A stretch of DNA of 64,000 nt from CAZEDM01 sp964511075. Lineage in GTDB: Bacteria; Zixibacteria; MSB-5A5; RBG-16-43-9. This document shows positions 1 through 8,783 of this stretch, piece by piece. The notes below the pieces were generated by a model. That model did not search any database, had not been told where the DNA came from, and was given only the letters and a program-made list of their open reading frames with translations. A program made the translations under genes and the position numbers. How positions within the stretch are numbered: position 1 is the first letter of the stretch; each line of letters starts with the position of its first letter. The stretch is taken from the NCBI GenBank assembly GCA_964511075.1, contig CAZEDM010000004.1, forward strand, positions 124,001 through 188,000, written 5' to 3'.

Positions 1-139
1 CGAATCTTTTCTCCCTGGTTTTCTCCAGACCTATTTCCCCGTCCCTGGCAATGTCCACCTCGTACCCCTCTGCCTCCAGGGTCTTGGCCAGCATGTTGCG
101 CATGCTCTCTTTGTCATCTATCACTAAAATGGAGGGCAT
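1..139 (-). CDS. Response regulator receiver domain (5' part of gene; runs off window)
   Basis: Reverse-strand translation from the ATG at 139 begins MPSILVIDDKESMRNMLAK and continues with ...LEAEGYEVDIARDGEIGLEK. This is the first beta strand and alpha helix of a CheY-like receiver domain, with the acidic pair DD at residues 8-9. Only 46 residues are present; the phospho-acceptor aspartate and any output domain lie outside the window. A GAGGTG Shine-Dalgarno sequence sits 6 bases before the ATG. The MxxILVIDDKESMRNML opening is common in NtrC-type regulators, so a sigma-54 activator is possible, but the output domain cannot be seen. Confidence 0.8.
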   Translation of the reverse strand, partial: MPSILVIDDKESMRNMLAKTLEAEGYEVDIARDGEIGLEKTREKRF

Positions 140-265
140 AGATTCACCTCTTTAGGTATAAGAATCTTTTCCAGATTAACATATATATTATCGGAAGAAC
201 TGCGGATTCTTGAAGATTATCCTGGGATTTAAAAATCGTTTTTGATTAGTATAGGATTAAAAATC

Positions 266-347
266 TGGAGTGTAAAACTTTAGTTTTACTCTTAACTCAT
301 TTAACAACCAGGCAGATTTTTTTACAAACCTGAAGGTTTGTACTCCA
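266..347. repeat. Two inverted copies of a TGGAGT..TAAA hairpin repeat
   Basis: At 266-289 the sequence reads TGGAGTGTAAAAC-TTTA-GTTTTAC. At 323-347 the reverse complement of a sibling is present, TGGAGTACAAACC-TTCA-GGTTTGTA on the minus strand. Each is a small hairpin with a 4-base loop and the same TGGAGT flank. Relatives occur at 10081, 28817, 55149 and 59826. They lie between the partial regulator and sbcC, and no gene is visible in 140-372. Confidence 0.7.
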
Positions 348-372
348 CTATGATTTAAAAAGGAGACTTTTC

Positions 373-2766
373 TTATTGCATCACCAGCTGGCTGGTGCCG
401 TCCTCGTTTTCCAGAACGGTGACCAAATTCTCCACGGAGTCCTTTATGTCGTCGATATGTGTGATAAGAAAAATCTGTCTGAACCTGTTCTTCAGCCGTG
501 CCAGCCCTCTTAGGATGTTTTCTTTTCTGGAGGCATCCTGGCTTCCGAAGATCTCGTCTAATATTATAAAGGAGAACTCCACGCCGCTGGATTCGGAGAT
601 GAGAAGGGAGATGGCTAATCTCAGGCACAGGTTGGCTAAGTCCTTTTCTCCGCCGGAGAAGCGCTCGATGGAAAATCTTTCTCCCTGGTCGTAGATGAAA
701 ATCTCGTACTCCTCGTTAAGCTCCAAATCCTCGTATCGTCCGTCTGTCAACTCCAGAAAAAGCTCCCTGGCATAAGCTGAAAGGGCTGGCCTGATACGGG
801 AGATCAGGGAGGTTCTAAAACCCGTTAAAATCTCGTCCAGTTTTCCAAGATAGAGTTTTTCCTCACCTAAGGACTTTAGCTCCTCTTTCAGCTTATGAGT
901 CTCCTCGATCTCTTTTATTATTTTCTCCTGTTCCAAGGAAAGGACTTCTTTCTGATGCAGGAGGTCTTTCAAGTTCAGTTCCAATTGATGGACTTCTTCC
1001 CTTTTCTCCTCTGCTTTTTTCTCTATATTTTTATATTCATCCTCGGAATACGAGATAAGGCTAATTTTACTCTTGAGAGTTTCCATTTCGGAATTCAAAT
1101 CTTTCAGGTAATTCTCCAGCCGGGTTGAGTCCTCTTTCAGCCCGGGCAGTTTGCTTTTCTCCTGTTTTAAAGCCGCAAATTTTTCGTTCAGCTTTTCCAG
1201 CTTATCCAGAGTCTCCTTAAGCTTCTGATGAGCTTTCGGGTCATACTCTGATCCCCCCAGGCTGACCAGATTTTCCTTCAGGGCCGATAGATTTCTCTCT
1301 TTCTCCAAAAGGTTTTTCTCCAGGGTCTCCTGCTCTCCTTTTCCCTTGAGCAATGATTCGATCTCCTTCTGGAATTTCTCGATATTTTTCTCTAAATCAA
1401 TTTTATCATTTTTGAGCTTTTTCCCCTTTTCTTCTATATCCTTTTTCTCACCTGCAACCTTGTTTAACCTCTCCCCTGTTTTCTGCAGCTCGGATTTGAG
1501 ATGCTCCTTTATCCCGGTGTAATCTTCTCCCATAGGCCTGAGACAGCGGTCGCACACCGAATCAGGTCCCAGCTTTTCTATCTGCTCAAGCTGGCTCCCA
1601 AGCTTTTTTTGTTCTTCTGAGGCGATCTTGAATTCCGATTGAGCCCCGATGAATTCCGACCTGGTTTTCTCCAGTTTTTCTTCAAGCTCAGCCAAATCTT
1701 TTTTGTGTTTCTCCAGGGATTGCGTTTTCTCCGAAAAACTGACCCGGTTTTTCTCCAGGATCTCTACCCTTCTCCTGTCAGCCTCGATCGATTGCAGGAG
1801 ATTCTCTATCTGCCCCAGCAGGTTTTTCCTCTGCTCTGATTTAAGTTTCAGCCCCTCATAACCCAGAAAGTCTTCTTTGGCTTTTGGATAATCTTTTATC
1901 TCTGATTCGAGTTTTTCCAATTCGGGTGTGAGACTTTCCAGTTGTGTAATTTCATTTCTGTTTTTTGTCTTCTGGGAACTAACCTCGGAGAACAAGGTCT
2001 CTTTGATGGAAAGCTCGTTTCTCAGTTTGTTGAAAACCTCGAAATCCCCTTTCTTCTTTTTTAGCTCTTCCTCGACTGTTTTTAAACTTTTCTCCCCGGC
2101 TTTGAGTTTCCTATCCTCCTCCTCTATTTTCCGGGAAAAGATTTTAAGCTCCTCTGCCAGCTCTCTTTTCTTTTTCTCCAGCTCTTTTATATCCTTCAGG
2201 TGAGCCTGGCTGACCTCTACCTTCAGCCCGAGGTCCCGGTTGTCGCTGCGCAAGCTCTTCAAGGCGGAATCTATCCTCTCGATGCCCAGCATCCGGGCAA
2301 GAACCTCCTTGCGCTTATAGGGAGGTAGATCTGACAGTACGTTCAACTCCTTTTGCGGAGCATAAAACGAGGTGATAAAAGCCCGGTAATCCATATCCAG
2401 GGTTTTCTCTATATAGTCGCTGACCGCAGTTACTCCTCTTGCCGCTACCTTGCCGTTGATCAAGACCGAGGCATCCGGCTGGCTGGTAGTTCCCCTCAGT
2501 TCCCTTACCACCTGATAATTTTCTCCCTGCAGCTCGAAACCCAGGATAACCCGGCTTATCTCCTGGGGTCTGGAATTTATCCTTTTGATCTCCTCTTTGC
2601 CGGTTCGGGCAGCCACGTTTCCGTACAGAGCCCAGGCAATAGCCTCCATCAAAGTGGATTTCCCAGCACCGTTATTCCCGATTATCCCCACTATCCCGTC
2701 CGGAAATTCGGTCTGGGCAAACTTGAATCGTCTGTAATTCTCTAACTGGATCGACTGCAGATACAT
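373..2766 (-). CDS. sbcC: SbcC/Rad50-type ATPase with zinc hook
   Basis: A 797-residue SMC-like ATPase that with SbcD processes DNA ends and hairpins. The Walker A motif GNNGAGKST lies at residues 30-38, followed by long coiled coils (about 180-400 and 425-660). Between them is a CxxC zinc hook (CDRC, C405 and C408), through which two molecules would join. The ABC signature FSGGEKD is near 703 and the Walker B FIILDE near 733-738. All ATPase parts are intact. It lies 96 bp downstream of sbcD on the same strand, and the gap holds an AGTCTAAAGTC-rich repetitive stretch. The length is at the short end for SbcC and close to Rad50-like versions. Confidence 0.93.
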   Translation of the reverse strand: MYLQSIQLENYRRFKFAQTEFPDGIVGIIGNNGAGKSTLMEAIAWALYGNVAARTGKEEIKRINSRPQEISRVILGFELQGENYQVVRELRGTTSQPDASVLINGKVAARGVTAVSDYIEKTLDMDYRAFITSFYAPQKELNVLSDLPPYKRKEVLARMLGIERIDSALKSLRSDNRDLGLKVEVSQAHLKDIKELEKKKRELAEELKIFSRKIEEEDRKLKAGEKSLKTVEEELKKKKGDFEVFNKLRNELSIKETLFSEVSSQKTKNRNEITQLESLTPELEKLESEIKDYPKAKEDFLGYEGLKLKSEQRKNLLGQIENLLQSIEADRRRVEILEKNRVSFSEKTQSLEKHKKDLAELEEKLEKTRSEFIGAQSEFKIASEEQKKLGSQLEQIEKLGPDSVCDRCLRPMGEDYTGIKEHLKSELQKTGERLNKVAGEKKDIEEKGKKLKNDKIDLEKNIEKFQKEIESLLKGKGEQETLEKNLLEKERNLSALKENLVSLGGSEYDPKAHQKLKETLDKLEKLNEKFAALKQEKSKLPGLKEDSTRLENYLKDLNSEMETLKSKISLISYSEDEYKNIEKKAEEKREEVHQLELNLKDLLHQKEVLSLEQEKIIKEIEETHKLKEELKSLGEEKLYLGKLDEILTGFRTSLISRIRPALSAYARELFLELTDGRYEDLELNEEYEIFIYDQGERFSIERFSGGEKDLANLCLRLAISLLISESSGVEFSFIILDEIFGSQDASRKENILRGLARLKNRFRQIFLITHIDDIKDSVENLVTVLENEDGTSQLVMQ

Positions 2767-2862
2767 AGTAGTCTAAAGTCTATAGTCCATAGTCTTTAGT
2801 CTCTTAAAGCTTTTGGCTTTTGGCTTTTAGTCTTGAGACTTTAGACTACAGACTTTGGACTT
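2767..2862. repeat. AGTCT/TTTAGACT-rich intergenic repeat
   Basis: This 96-bp spacer between sbcD and sbcC consists almost entirely of variants of AGTCTAAAGTCTATAG and CTTTTGGCTTTTAG. Similar strings (ACTTTAGACTATAGACTTTTG) recur at 14650-14670 and 25577-25605. The stretch is low-complexity and partly self-complementary, with no ORF. Its function is unknown. Confidence 0.6.
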
Positions 2863-3993
2863 TTATTCCTCTTCTTTTTTCTCCGAAAGATACTTTATTC
2901 CCATTTCCTGAAGCCTGTCTTTTTTCAAGTTCTCTATCACATATTCCTTAAGATACTGGCTGAATTCCTCTGACAGCTTTCCGATGCTGGTCTGTGCTGC
3001 GAAATCTTTTTCCTCCTCCTCTTTTTTCTCGAACTTCAAATCGAAGTAAAAGGCTCTGGCTTTAAGCTCGGAGAGCCTTCTGAAATCCAGGGAGTTATAT
3101 ACGTATGCGGGTATCTGTTTGACTCTCAGGCGCACTATCTTATCATCCACATCCCCCTGCTCGATACGCTCCTCTATTTCCTTTAAAATCTGGTCCGGGT
3201 TTTTTCCATCTGCCTTTATTGCTTGTAGCTCTATCATAGGACGGGTTGGAACTTTGTGAAATTTTATTTCCCCGGAAGAAAGATCCACTTCCACGAATCC
3301 CTTCTCCTGGTCCAATTCTGCCAGGGAGAGCCTCTCGGTTGAGCCGGCATAAAAGATTTTTTCCTCCAGCTTAGTGTAACGGTGATAATGACCCAGAGCC
3401 ACGTAATCGAACCCCTTTTTGAAAAGGGAGGACGGTATCTCCAGCTCGGAAAGCTCGCCCATGGAGAACTCCCTGATGCCTGAGACCACGCCGTGTAAGG
3501 TCAGCAGGTTGAAAGAGGCCTCTTTGTCGATTTCGATTTTCTCTAATTCGGACTGAAAAGCTGCAGCGGAAAGACAGTGAGGAACTGCATGTACGGCTGT
3601 ATCCTTTATCCTTATCTTCTCATACCTATCCTGGTACACCAGTTTAATCCCCGGGAAAACCTCGAAGATGGAGAAGACCGAGCCGACCCCTCTCTGCTTT
3701 GGTGTGTCGTGATTCCCGGAGATGATTATGACCGGAATATCCGCGGAGGTCAATCTCAGAAGCTGCCTTATCGCCAGGTTAATAATCCTGTTAGTCGGAC
3801 GGACGGAGTTAAACAGGTCACCTGAGTGAATAACTACATCCGGTTTAAGCTCCAATATACTGTCTATTGCAGAAATAAAGGAGTTACAGATATCCTCCTC
3901 CCTCTGGTTTATGCCCAAGGGAGAGACCCTGCGGCTGAACCCGGCTGCTCCTAAATGAGTATCTGAGATGTGAACCAGTCTCATAGTTTTCAA
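2863..3993 (-). CDS. sbcD: SbcD/Mre11-type nuclease
   Basis: A 376-residue calcineurin-like metallophosphoesterase that serves as nuclease subunit of the SbcCD complex. The phosphoesterase motifs appear in order: HISDTHLG near the N-terminus, HSGDLFN, GNHDTP, TLHGVVSG and ALGHYHRY, supplying the usual Asp/His/Asn metal ligands. A charged C-terminal tail (EKKEEEEKDFAAQ) may be the SbcC-contacting part. The longest frame starts at a TTG (3993), but an ATG three codons later (3984, MRLVHISDTHLG) matches the family start better. Neither has a strong ribosome-binding site. It is the first gene of the sbcD-sbcC pair. Confidence 0.93.
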   Translation of the reverse strand: MKTMRLVHISDTHLGAAGFSRRVSPLGINQREEDICNSFISAIDSILELKPDVVIHSGDLFNSVRPTNRIINLAIRQLLRLTSADIPVIIISGNHDTPKQRGVGSVFSIFEVFPGIKLVYQDRYEKIRIKDTAVHAVPHCLSAAAFQSELEKIEIDKEASFNLLTLHGVVSGIREFSMGELSELEIPSSLFKKGFDYVALGHYHRYTKLEEKIFYAGSTERLSLAELDQEKGFVEVDLSSGEIKFHKVPTRPMIELQAIKADGKNPDQILKEIEERIEQGDVDDKIVRLRVKQIPAYVYNSLDFRRLSELKARAFYFDLKFEKKEEEEKDFAAQTSIGKLSEEFSQYLKEYVIENLKKDRLQEMGIKYLSEKKEEE

Positions 3994-4087
3994 TAAATTA
4001 TCAGAAGATATAATAACAACTGAGGAATCTTATGACAAGCAAAATTACCCAGAATGGATAATTTGAGTTTGTGGATTAAAAAGAGAT

Positions 4088-5971
4088 TTAAGAAGAAGTA
4101 TTGACAGTCTCAGATCGACGAATCTCCTCGACAGTGGGTTTAACCTCAGGCTGATTTAAAGGAAGAAAAAGGGAGAAGACCGTTCCCTTTCCCGTTTCAC
4201 TTTCCACCTCGATCCTGCCTTTATGCAGGTCTACGATCTTCTTCACCAGGCTTAATCCCAGACCAAAGCCCTTTTCCTTTAGGGTGAAAAATGGTTTGAA
4301 GATATTCTTGTGATTCTCCGCCGGTATACCGCACCCGTTATCCTGAATGGTTATCCTGACCAGAGATTCTTTCCCGTCCGTTATTTTCTTAAGCAGGACC
4401 TTGATCTCCCCACTGTCTCCAACTGCCTCTATGGAATTCTTAAGCAGATTTAGAAAGACCTGTCTGAGGAGAAGCGGATCTCCCGAAAAATCCTTGAAAT
4501 CGCCTTCCGCCCTGAAACTGAATTTCAGATCAGCCCCTCTTTCCTCAGCAGATTTCAGACTATCCCGGGCCAGGTCTGCCAGATCGAATTTAATCCATTT
4601 TGCCTCTAAGGGTTTGGCGAAGTCCAGAAACCTCTGCACCAGATTCTCTAAGATCAAAGACTCGGCAGATATGCTTTCCACTATGGGATAGAGGACATTT
4701 CCCTTTTCCGTTCCTTTTTTTAACAGTTTGCAGTATCCTAAAAGGGCACCCATGGAGTTTCTCATCTCGTGAGCTAACCCTGCGGAGATCTCCCCTAAGG
4801 ATGCCATCCTCTGTTTTGCGGCTATCTCCTGCTGGATCTTTTTAAGCTCGGTCAAATCGGTCAGGACCAGAACCAGTCCTATTATGTTCTCGTTCTCCTC
4901 CCGCAGAAGCGCGCAGTCTGCCATAAGGAATCTGCTCTCCCCCCTGTCCACTTTTATCTCTATCTCGGATTCTCTGGAAAGGCTTTTTCTGAAGACCACC
5001 TCATCTAACATCCTTGAGAACCTGGATTCCTCCCCCAATATCTTTTTGTAGTGCTGATTCAGGTCCAGTTTGAAGGATGAGCCAAGAAGATTTTGAGCCG
5101 CCTGATTGAAACCGGTCACCCTGCCCTGGTTATCACAGATTATCACCCCGTTGTTTATGCTCCTGAGTATATGCTCGTTATACTGCTCCAGGTTTTTGGC
5201 TTTATTCTCAGTCTGCAAATAGAGCTCCTGCAGTTTTTTCTCTTTCTCCTTAAGCTCGGTTATCACCTTCTGGAAGATATCCACAACCGCCTCTACATCC
5301 TCCTTGGGCTCAGCCGGGAGGGCGATTTTCTCCTCCTCGGCTTTTCTTTTCATTCGCTGAAAAGGAGAGAAAATATTCTTCAGCAGGAAAAAGGAAAACA
5401 GCAGTACCAGAAAAATGCTTAATCCCCTGATCACACCCTCGTACCTGGAGATCCGCTCAACCCAGAACAGCCTGGTTACCTCCTTCTCTACTCTGACCCA
5501 CAGACTCCTGTGGAGGTTCCTATCCCTAAAGGAATAGAAGTAGCTGCGGTAAAAATCCTTTACCCTGCCGGGATATACCTCCGTAACAAAACTTTTACCG
5601 GCGGAAAGCCGGGGCTTCAAGTCAGCCGGAATGATACTGGAAGACAGGTTTTTTCCTCTCTCTGTCTGCTTATACGAGGAGAACAAGATTTCCCCATTCT
5701 GCTCCAGGATGTCTATTCTCTTGGCTCCCCATTGAAGAGCCAGGTTTTTCAAGAGGAGTTCTCTCTCTGCGGTCCCGGCGTTATTCTGCCAGAGCTGACT
5801 GACTGAGTAAGCCATATCCTCAAGTCCCTGAAGCGATTCCTCCTCCCAGGCATATCTGGAGAAGTTCAGCAGGTAGGCTATGCCGTAATTAATCAGGACG
5901 AAAAAGAGTATGAGCAAGAGAAAAGACAGGCGTATCTCTGATTCGTAGTTGAATCGAAACAGCTTTTTCAT
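4088..5971 (-). CDS. Membrane PAS-domain sensor histidine kinase (NtrB/PilS-like)
   Basis: A 627-residue sensor kinase. A transmembrane helix at about 14-36, a periplasmic sensor region (37-180) and a second helix (181-200) are followed by a linker coiled coil and a PAS domain (about 262-375, NNGVIICDNQGRVTGFN). The HisKA domain has its phospho-acceptor in GLAHEMRNSMGALLGY (H401). The ATPase domain has the N box (LRQVFLNLLKNSIEA), G1 box DNGCGIP and G2 box GFGLGLSLVKKI. All catalytic parts are present. The architecture matches kinases that pair with NtrC-family regulators, and the regulator at 13215-14576 in the same pilus-rich region is a plausible partner, although the two genes are not adjacent. 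Confidence 0.9.
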   Translation of the reverse strand: MKKLFRFNYESEIRLSFLLLILFFVLINYGIAYLLNFSRYAWEEESLQGLEDMAYSVSQLWQNNAGTAERELLLKNLALQWGAKRIDILEQNGEILFSSYKQTERGKNLSSSIIPADLKPRLSAGKSFVTEVYPGRVKDFYRSYFYSFRDRNLHRSLWVRVEKEVTRLFWVERISRYEGVIRGLSIFLVLLFSFFLLKNIFSPFQRMKRKAEEEKIALPAEPKEDVEAVVDIFQKVITELKEKEKKLQELYLQTENKAKNLEQYNEHILRSINNGVIICDNQGRVTGFNQAAQNLLGSSFKLDLNQHYKKILGEESRFSRMLDEVVFRKSLSRESEIEIKVDRGESRFLMADCALLREENENIIGLVLVLTDLTELKKIQQEIAAKQRMASLGEISAGLAHEMRNSMGALLGYCKLLKKGTEKGNVLYPIVESISAESLILENLVQRFLDFAKPLEAKWIKFDLADLARDSLKSAEERGADLKFSFRAEGDFKDFSGDPLLLRQVFLNLLKNSIEAVGDSGEIKVLLKKITDGKESLVRITIQDNGCGIPAENHKNIFKPFFTLKEKGFGLGLSLVKKIVDLHKGRIEVESETGKGTVFSLFLPLNQPEVKPTVEEIRRSETVNTSS

Positions 5972-6059
5972 ACTTTATGAATTAAAGTTTTTGAGCCATA
6001 ACTTTTATCGGCATATAGAGGAAAAGAGTTGAGAGAACAGGAGCGGAGCAAAAGAAGAA

Positions 6060-6839
6060 CTATATACGATTGAAGAGATTGAGGTAAAGATCGAATAACT
6101 GGTTGCCCAGAAAAATCGCCAAAAGGGTGGCAACTGCCAGAAAGGGACCAAAGGGGATAAGTCTTTTCTCTCTGGCCTCCTCGGAGAAAAAAAGCGCGAT
6201 GATCCCGACTAAAGCTCCCAAGAAAGAGCCCAGGAAAAAGACCAGCAGAATCTTCTGCCAGCCCAGAAACGTACCCAGCATGGCAGCCAGTTTAATATCC
6301 CCCCCACCCATACTCTCCTTTTTGAAAACCTTGTCCCCAATTATGGCGATAAGATATAAAACCCCACCGCCTGCCAGAAGACCCAGCAGTGACTGAAGAA
6401 AATCAGGAGATCCTGTCAGGATGGAAAAACCCAGGCCCACGATTATGCCCGGCAGGGTGATCGCATCCGGAATAATCTGGTATTTAAAATCTATGAAGAA
6501 GATCACCACCAGGCTGGAGAATAGGATGGCTTTGGCTGCGAAATCCCAGGTCGGTCCGTATCTGGAGAAAAGCAGAAGAAACAAAAGCCCGTTCAGAAGC
6601 TCCACCGCAGGGTAAATCGGGGAGATCCTCTGCTGACAGTGCCTGCATTTCCCTCTCAGAAGGATATAGCTGAGAAGAGGAACATTATCGTAGAATTTGA
6701 TTCTGTTTCCGCATCGTGGACAAAAGGAGGAGGGGAACAAAATCGACTTCTTTAAAGGGAGGCGATAGATGCAGACGTTCAAGAAACTCCCTATTGCCAA
6801 GCCTAAGACGAAGACCAATATAGCCGCAGCGGTATCCAT
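6060..6839 (-). CDS. pilD: Type IV prepilin peptidase / N-methyltransferase
   Basis: A 259-residue polytopic inner-membrane protease that cleaves prepilin leaders and methylates the new N-terminal Phe. The cytoplasmic zinc-binding loop of the bifunctional enzyme is complete, with CPRC at 40-43 and CRHC at 65-68. The aspartyl protease residues are present: D117 and D125 within DFKYQIIPD, and the GGGD motif with D181. It has about seven hydrophobic segments. It lies in the same strand run as two prepilins (10147-11084) with the matching G/FTLIE cleavage site, so those are likely substrates. Confidence 0.94.
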   Translation of the reverse strand: MDTAAAILVFVLGLAIGSFLNVCIYRLPLKKSILFPSSFCPRCGNRIKFYDNVPLLSYILLRGKCRHCQQRISPIYPAVELLNGLLFLLLFSRYGPTWDFAAKAILFSSLVVIFFIDFKYQIIPDAITLPGIIVGLGFSILTGSPDFLQSLLGLLAGGGVLYLIAIIGDKVFKKESMGGGDIKLAAMLGTFLGWQKILLVFFLGSFLGALVGIIALFFSEEAREKRLIPFGPFLAVATLLAIFLGNQLFDLYLNLFNRI

Positions 6840-6878
6840 ACAATTATCTTATCGGAAGGAAAGCTGGTTTGTCTACTT

Positions 6879-8024
6879 CTATGATTTATCCAGAACGCTT
6901 TCCACCTGCTGGCAGACAAACGAAACATTCTTTCTGCTCATCCGGGGATGCAAAGGCAGGCTTACCTCCCTTTTACCGATCTGTTCGCTTATCTGAAGCG
7001 TCTTTTTTGATTTCTGCGGAAAATTATTTCGGTAATACGAGAGCTGGTGAACCGGCAAATAATGAATGCTGGTCTGAACCCCTTTTTCCTTTAGCTTCTG
7101 CATGAAAGCTTTTCTATTGATTTTTTTATCCAGTAGCACGGGAAACAGATGATAACTGGATTCCCCGGAATAATCCTTAAAAGGCAGGGTAAGCTTTTCC
7201 AGATGACCCAAATCCTCGACATAGATTCGGTAGAGAAGCTTTCTTTTCCGGTTATTCGGAAGTAATTTATTCAGCTGCTCCAGTCCCAGGACCGCACTTA
7301 TCTCCGTCATCCGGTAATTGTAACCCAGCTCCACCACATCGTAGTCAAAAAAGACCGCCTTGAACCTCTCCCAGGTCGGGCTGGTCATCCCGTGAGTTCT
7401 CAGCCTCTCGATCTTCGAGGCTGACTTTTTATCGTCCGTTACTATCATCCCTCCCTCACCCGTGGCTAAATTCTTGTTGGAGAAAAAACTGAAACAGCCT
7501 ATATCCCCCAGGGTGCCGGCGAATTTTTTCCCGTGTTTTACGCCGATGGAATGGGCTGAATCCTCAATTACGAAAAGACCGTATTTTTTTGCCAGCGCGT
7601 TTATCTTATCCATATCAGCCAGAAAGCCACCATAGTGCACCACGATTATGCCTCTGGTCTTCGAGCTTATCTTTCTCTCCATATCGGCAACCGACAAATT
7701 GAAATCCTCCAGACTGGTCGAGTCAAGGAAAATCGGCTTTGCCCCGCAGTATAATATGGCATTGGCGCTGGCCACGAAAGTGATGGAGGGTACCAGCACC
7801 TCATCTCCCGGTTTAAGATTCATAGCTCTCAGAGCTAAATGCAAAGCCGCAGTCCCGCTGGAAAGAGCCACCGCATATTTTGATCTCAGGAACCCCGCCA
7901 TCCTCTTCTCCAGCTCCTTGACTTTCTCCCCCATAGTCAGCCATCTCTTCTGCAGGACGTTCATTACTGCGGTGAACTCTCTGTGATTGTAATCCAGATC
8001 AAACAGGGGAATTTTCCACTTCAT
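6879..8024 (-). CDS. DegT/DnrJ/EryC1-family sugar aminotransferase
   Basis: A 381-residue PLP-dependent aminotransferase acting on keto groups of nucleotide sugars. The N-terminal signature LSSGTAALHLALRAMNLKPG, the EDSAHSIG motif and the PLP lysine in FFSNKNLATGEGG are present. The length is normal. It lies 34 bp downstream of a sugar nucleotidyltransferase and near a LegB-like 4,6-dehydratase. The set would convert a sugar phosphate to an NDP-4-amino-4,6-dideoxy sugar. The exact substrate cannot be read from sequence. LegC- or perosamine-synthase-like activity is the best guess. Confidence 0.88.
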   Translation of the reverse strand: MKWKIPLFDLDYNHREFTAVMNVLQKRWLTMGEKVKELEKRMAGFLRSKYAVALSSGTAALHLALRAMNLKPGDEVLVPSITFVASANAILYCGAKPIFLDSTSLEDFNLSVADMERKISSKTRGIIVVHYGGFLADMDKINALAKKYGLFVIEDSAHSIGVKHGKKFAGTLGDIGCFSFFSNKNLATGEGGMIVTDDKKSASKIERLRTHGMTSPTWERFKAVFFDYDVVELGYNYRMTEISAVLGLEQLNKLLPNNRKRKLLYRIYVEDLGHLEKLTLPFKDYSGESSYHLFPVLLDKKINRKAFMQKLKEKGVQTSIHYLPVHQLSYYRNNFPQKSKKTLQISEQIGKREVSLPLHPRMSRKNVSFVCQQVESVLDKS

Positions 8025-8058
8025 TTTTTTCTAAATTATGCGATTTTATAAGCGCGAT

Positions 8059-8781
8059 TTAAAAAAACTTCCTCTTGAGCTTATCGAACTCCTCTATCGC
8101 CCTGGTGTAATCCTCGGGCCTGCCGATATCCAGCCAGAAATCGTCAGAAGGATAGACTAAGATCTTCTCCCCTTTTTTCAGCAAAAGGTTCATCAGCTCA
8201 GGAAAATCGAATCTTCTGTTACGGGGAATGAAATTCAAAATCCTTGGCTCGAAGACATAAATACCCATACTCACCTGATAAGGGATTCTGGGCTTTTCCC
8301 GGTAGCGGGTCAATTCGTAATTCTTATTGAATTCCAGAACCCCGTAATCGGTCTCGATCTCCCTTTTTTTCACCGCGATGGTGGCAATCGGCTTTTTGGA
8401 CAGATGATGGTCGATGAGTTTTCTGTAATTTAAAGTAGTTAAAAGGTCGCCGTTCATCACCATAAAGGTCTTTTTTAGTCCGGGGACTAAAGTCAGGGGA
8501 CCCATGGTGCCCAGGGGTTTTTCCTCATAGCTGTACTTAATCCTCACGCCGAATTTCCTCCCCTCTCCGAAAAAGTTCTGGATCAGATTCCCCAGGTAGC
8601 CAACTGCTATGGTTAAATCTTTTAACTTATATCTTTTAAGCTGTTTTATAATAAGTTCTAAAATGGGGATTTCTCCAACCGGCATTAAAGGCTTGGGCAG
8701 AACCACCGTATAGGGATTAAGCCTTCTCCCCTGCCCTCCGGCTAAGATTATTACCTTTTCAACAGTACGGGATTTAGACAT
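8059..8781 (-). CDS. Sugar-1-phosphate nucleotidyltransferase
   Basis: A 240-residue NTP_transferase. The signature VIILAGGQGRRLNPYT..PKPLMPVG near residue 11 binds the nucleotide, and MNGDLLT and the final SDDFWLDIGRPEDY are typical of mannose-1-phosphate guanylyl- or glucose-1-phosphate thymidylyl/cytidylyltransferases. It lacks the C-terminal hexapeptide-repeat domain of GlmU-type enzymes. It starts 2 bp after the end of the dehydratase gene, so the two are co-transcribed. The base specificity is not resolvable. PtmE-like activation within a legionaminic-type or bacillosamine-type route is possible. Confidence 0.87.
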   Translation of the reverse strand: MSKSRTVEKVIILAGGQGRRLNPYTVVLPKPLMPVGEIPILELIIKQLKRYKLKDLTIAVGYLGNLIQNFFGEGRKFGVRIKYSYEEKPLGTMGPLTLVPGLKKTFMVMNGDLLTTLNYRKLIDHHLSKKPIATIAVKKREIETDYGVLEFNKNYELTRYREKPRIPYQVSMGIYVFEPRILNFIPRNRRFDFPELMNLLLKKGEKILVYPSDDFWLDIGRPEDYTRAIEEFDKLKRKFF

Positions 8782-8783
8782 CT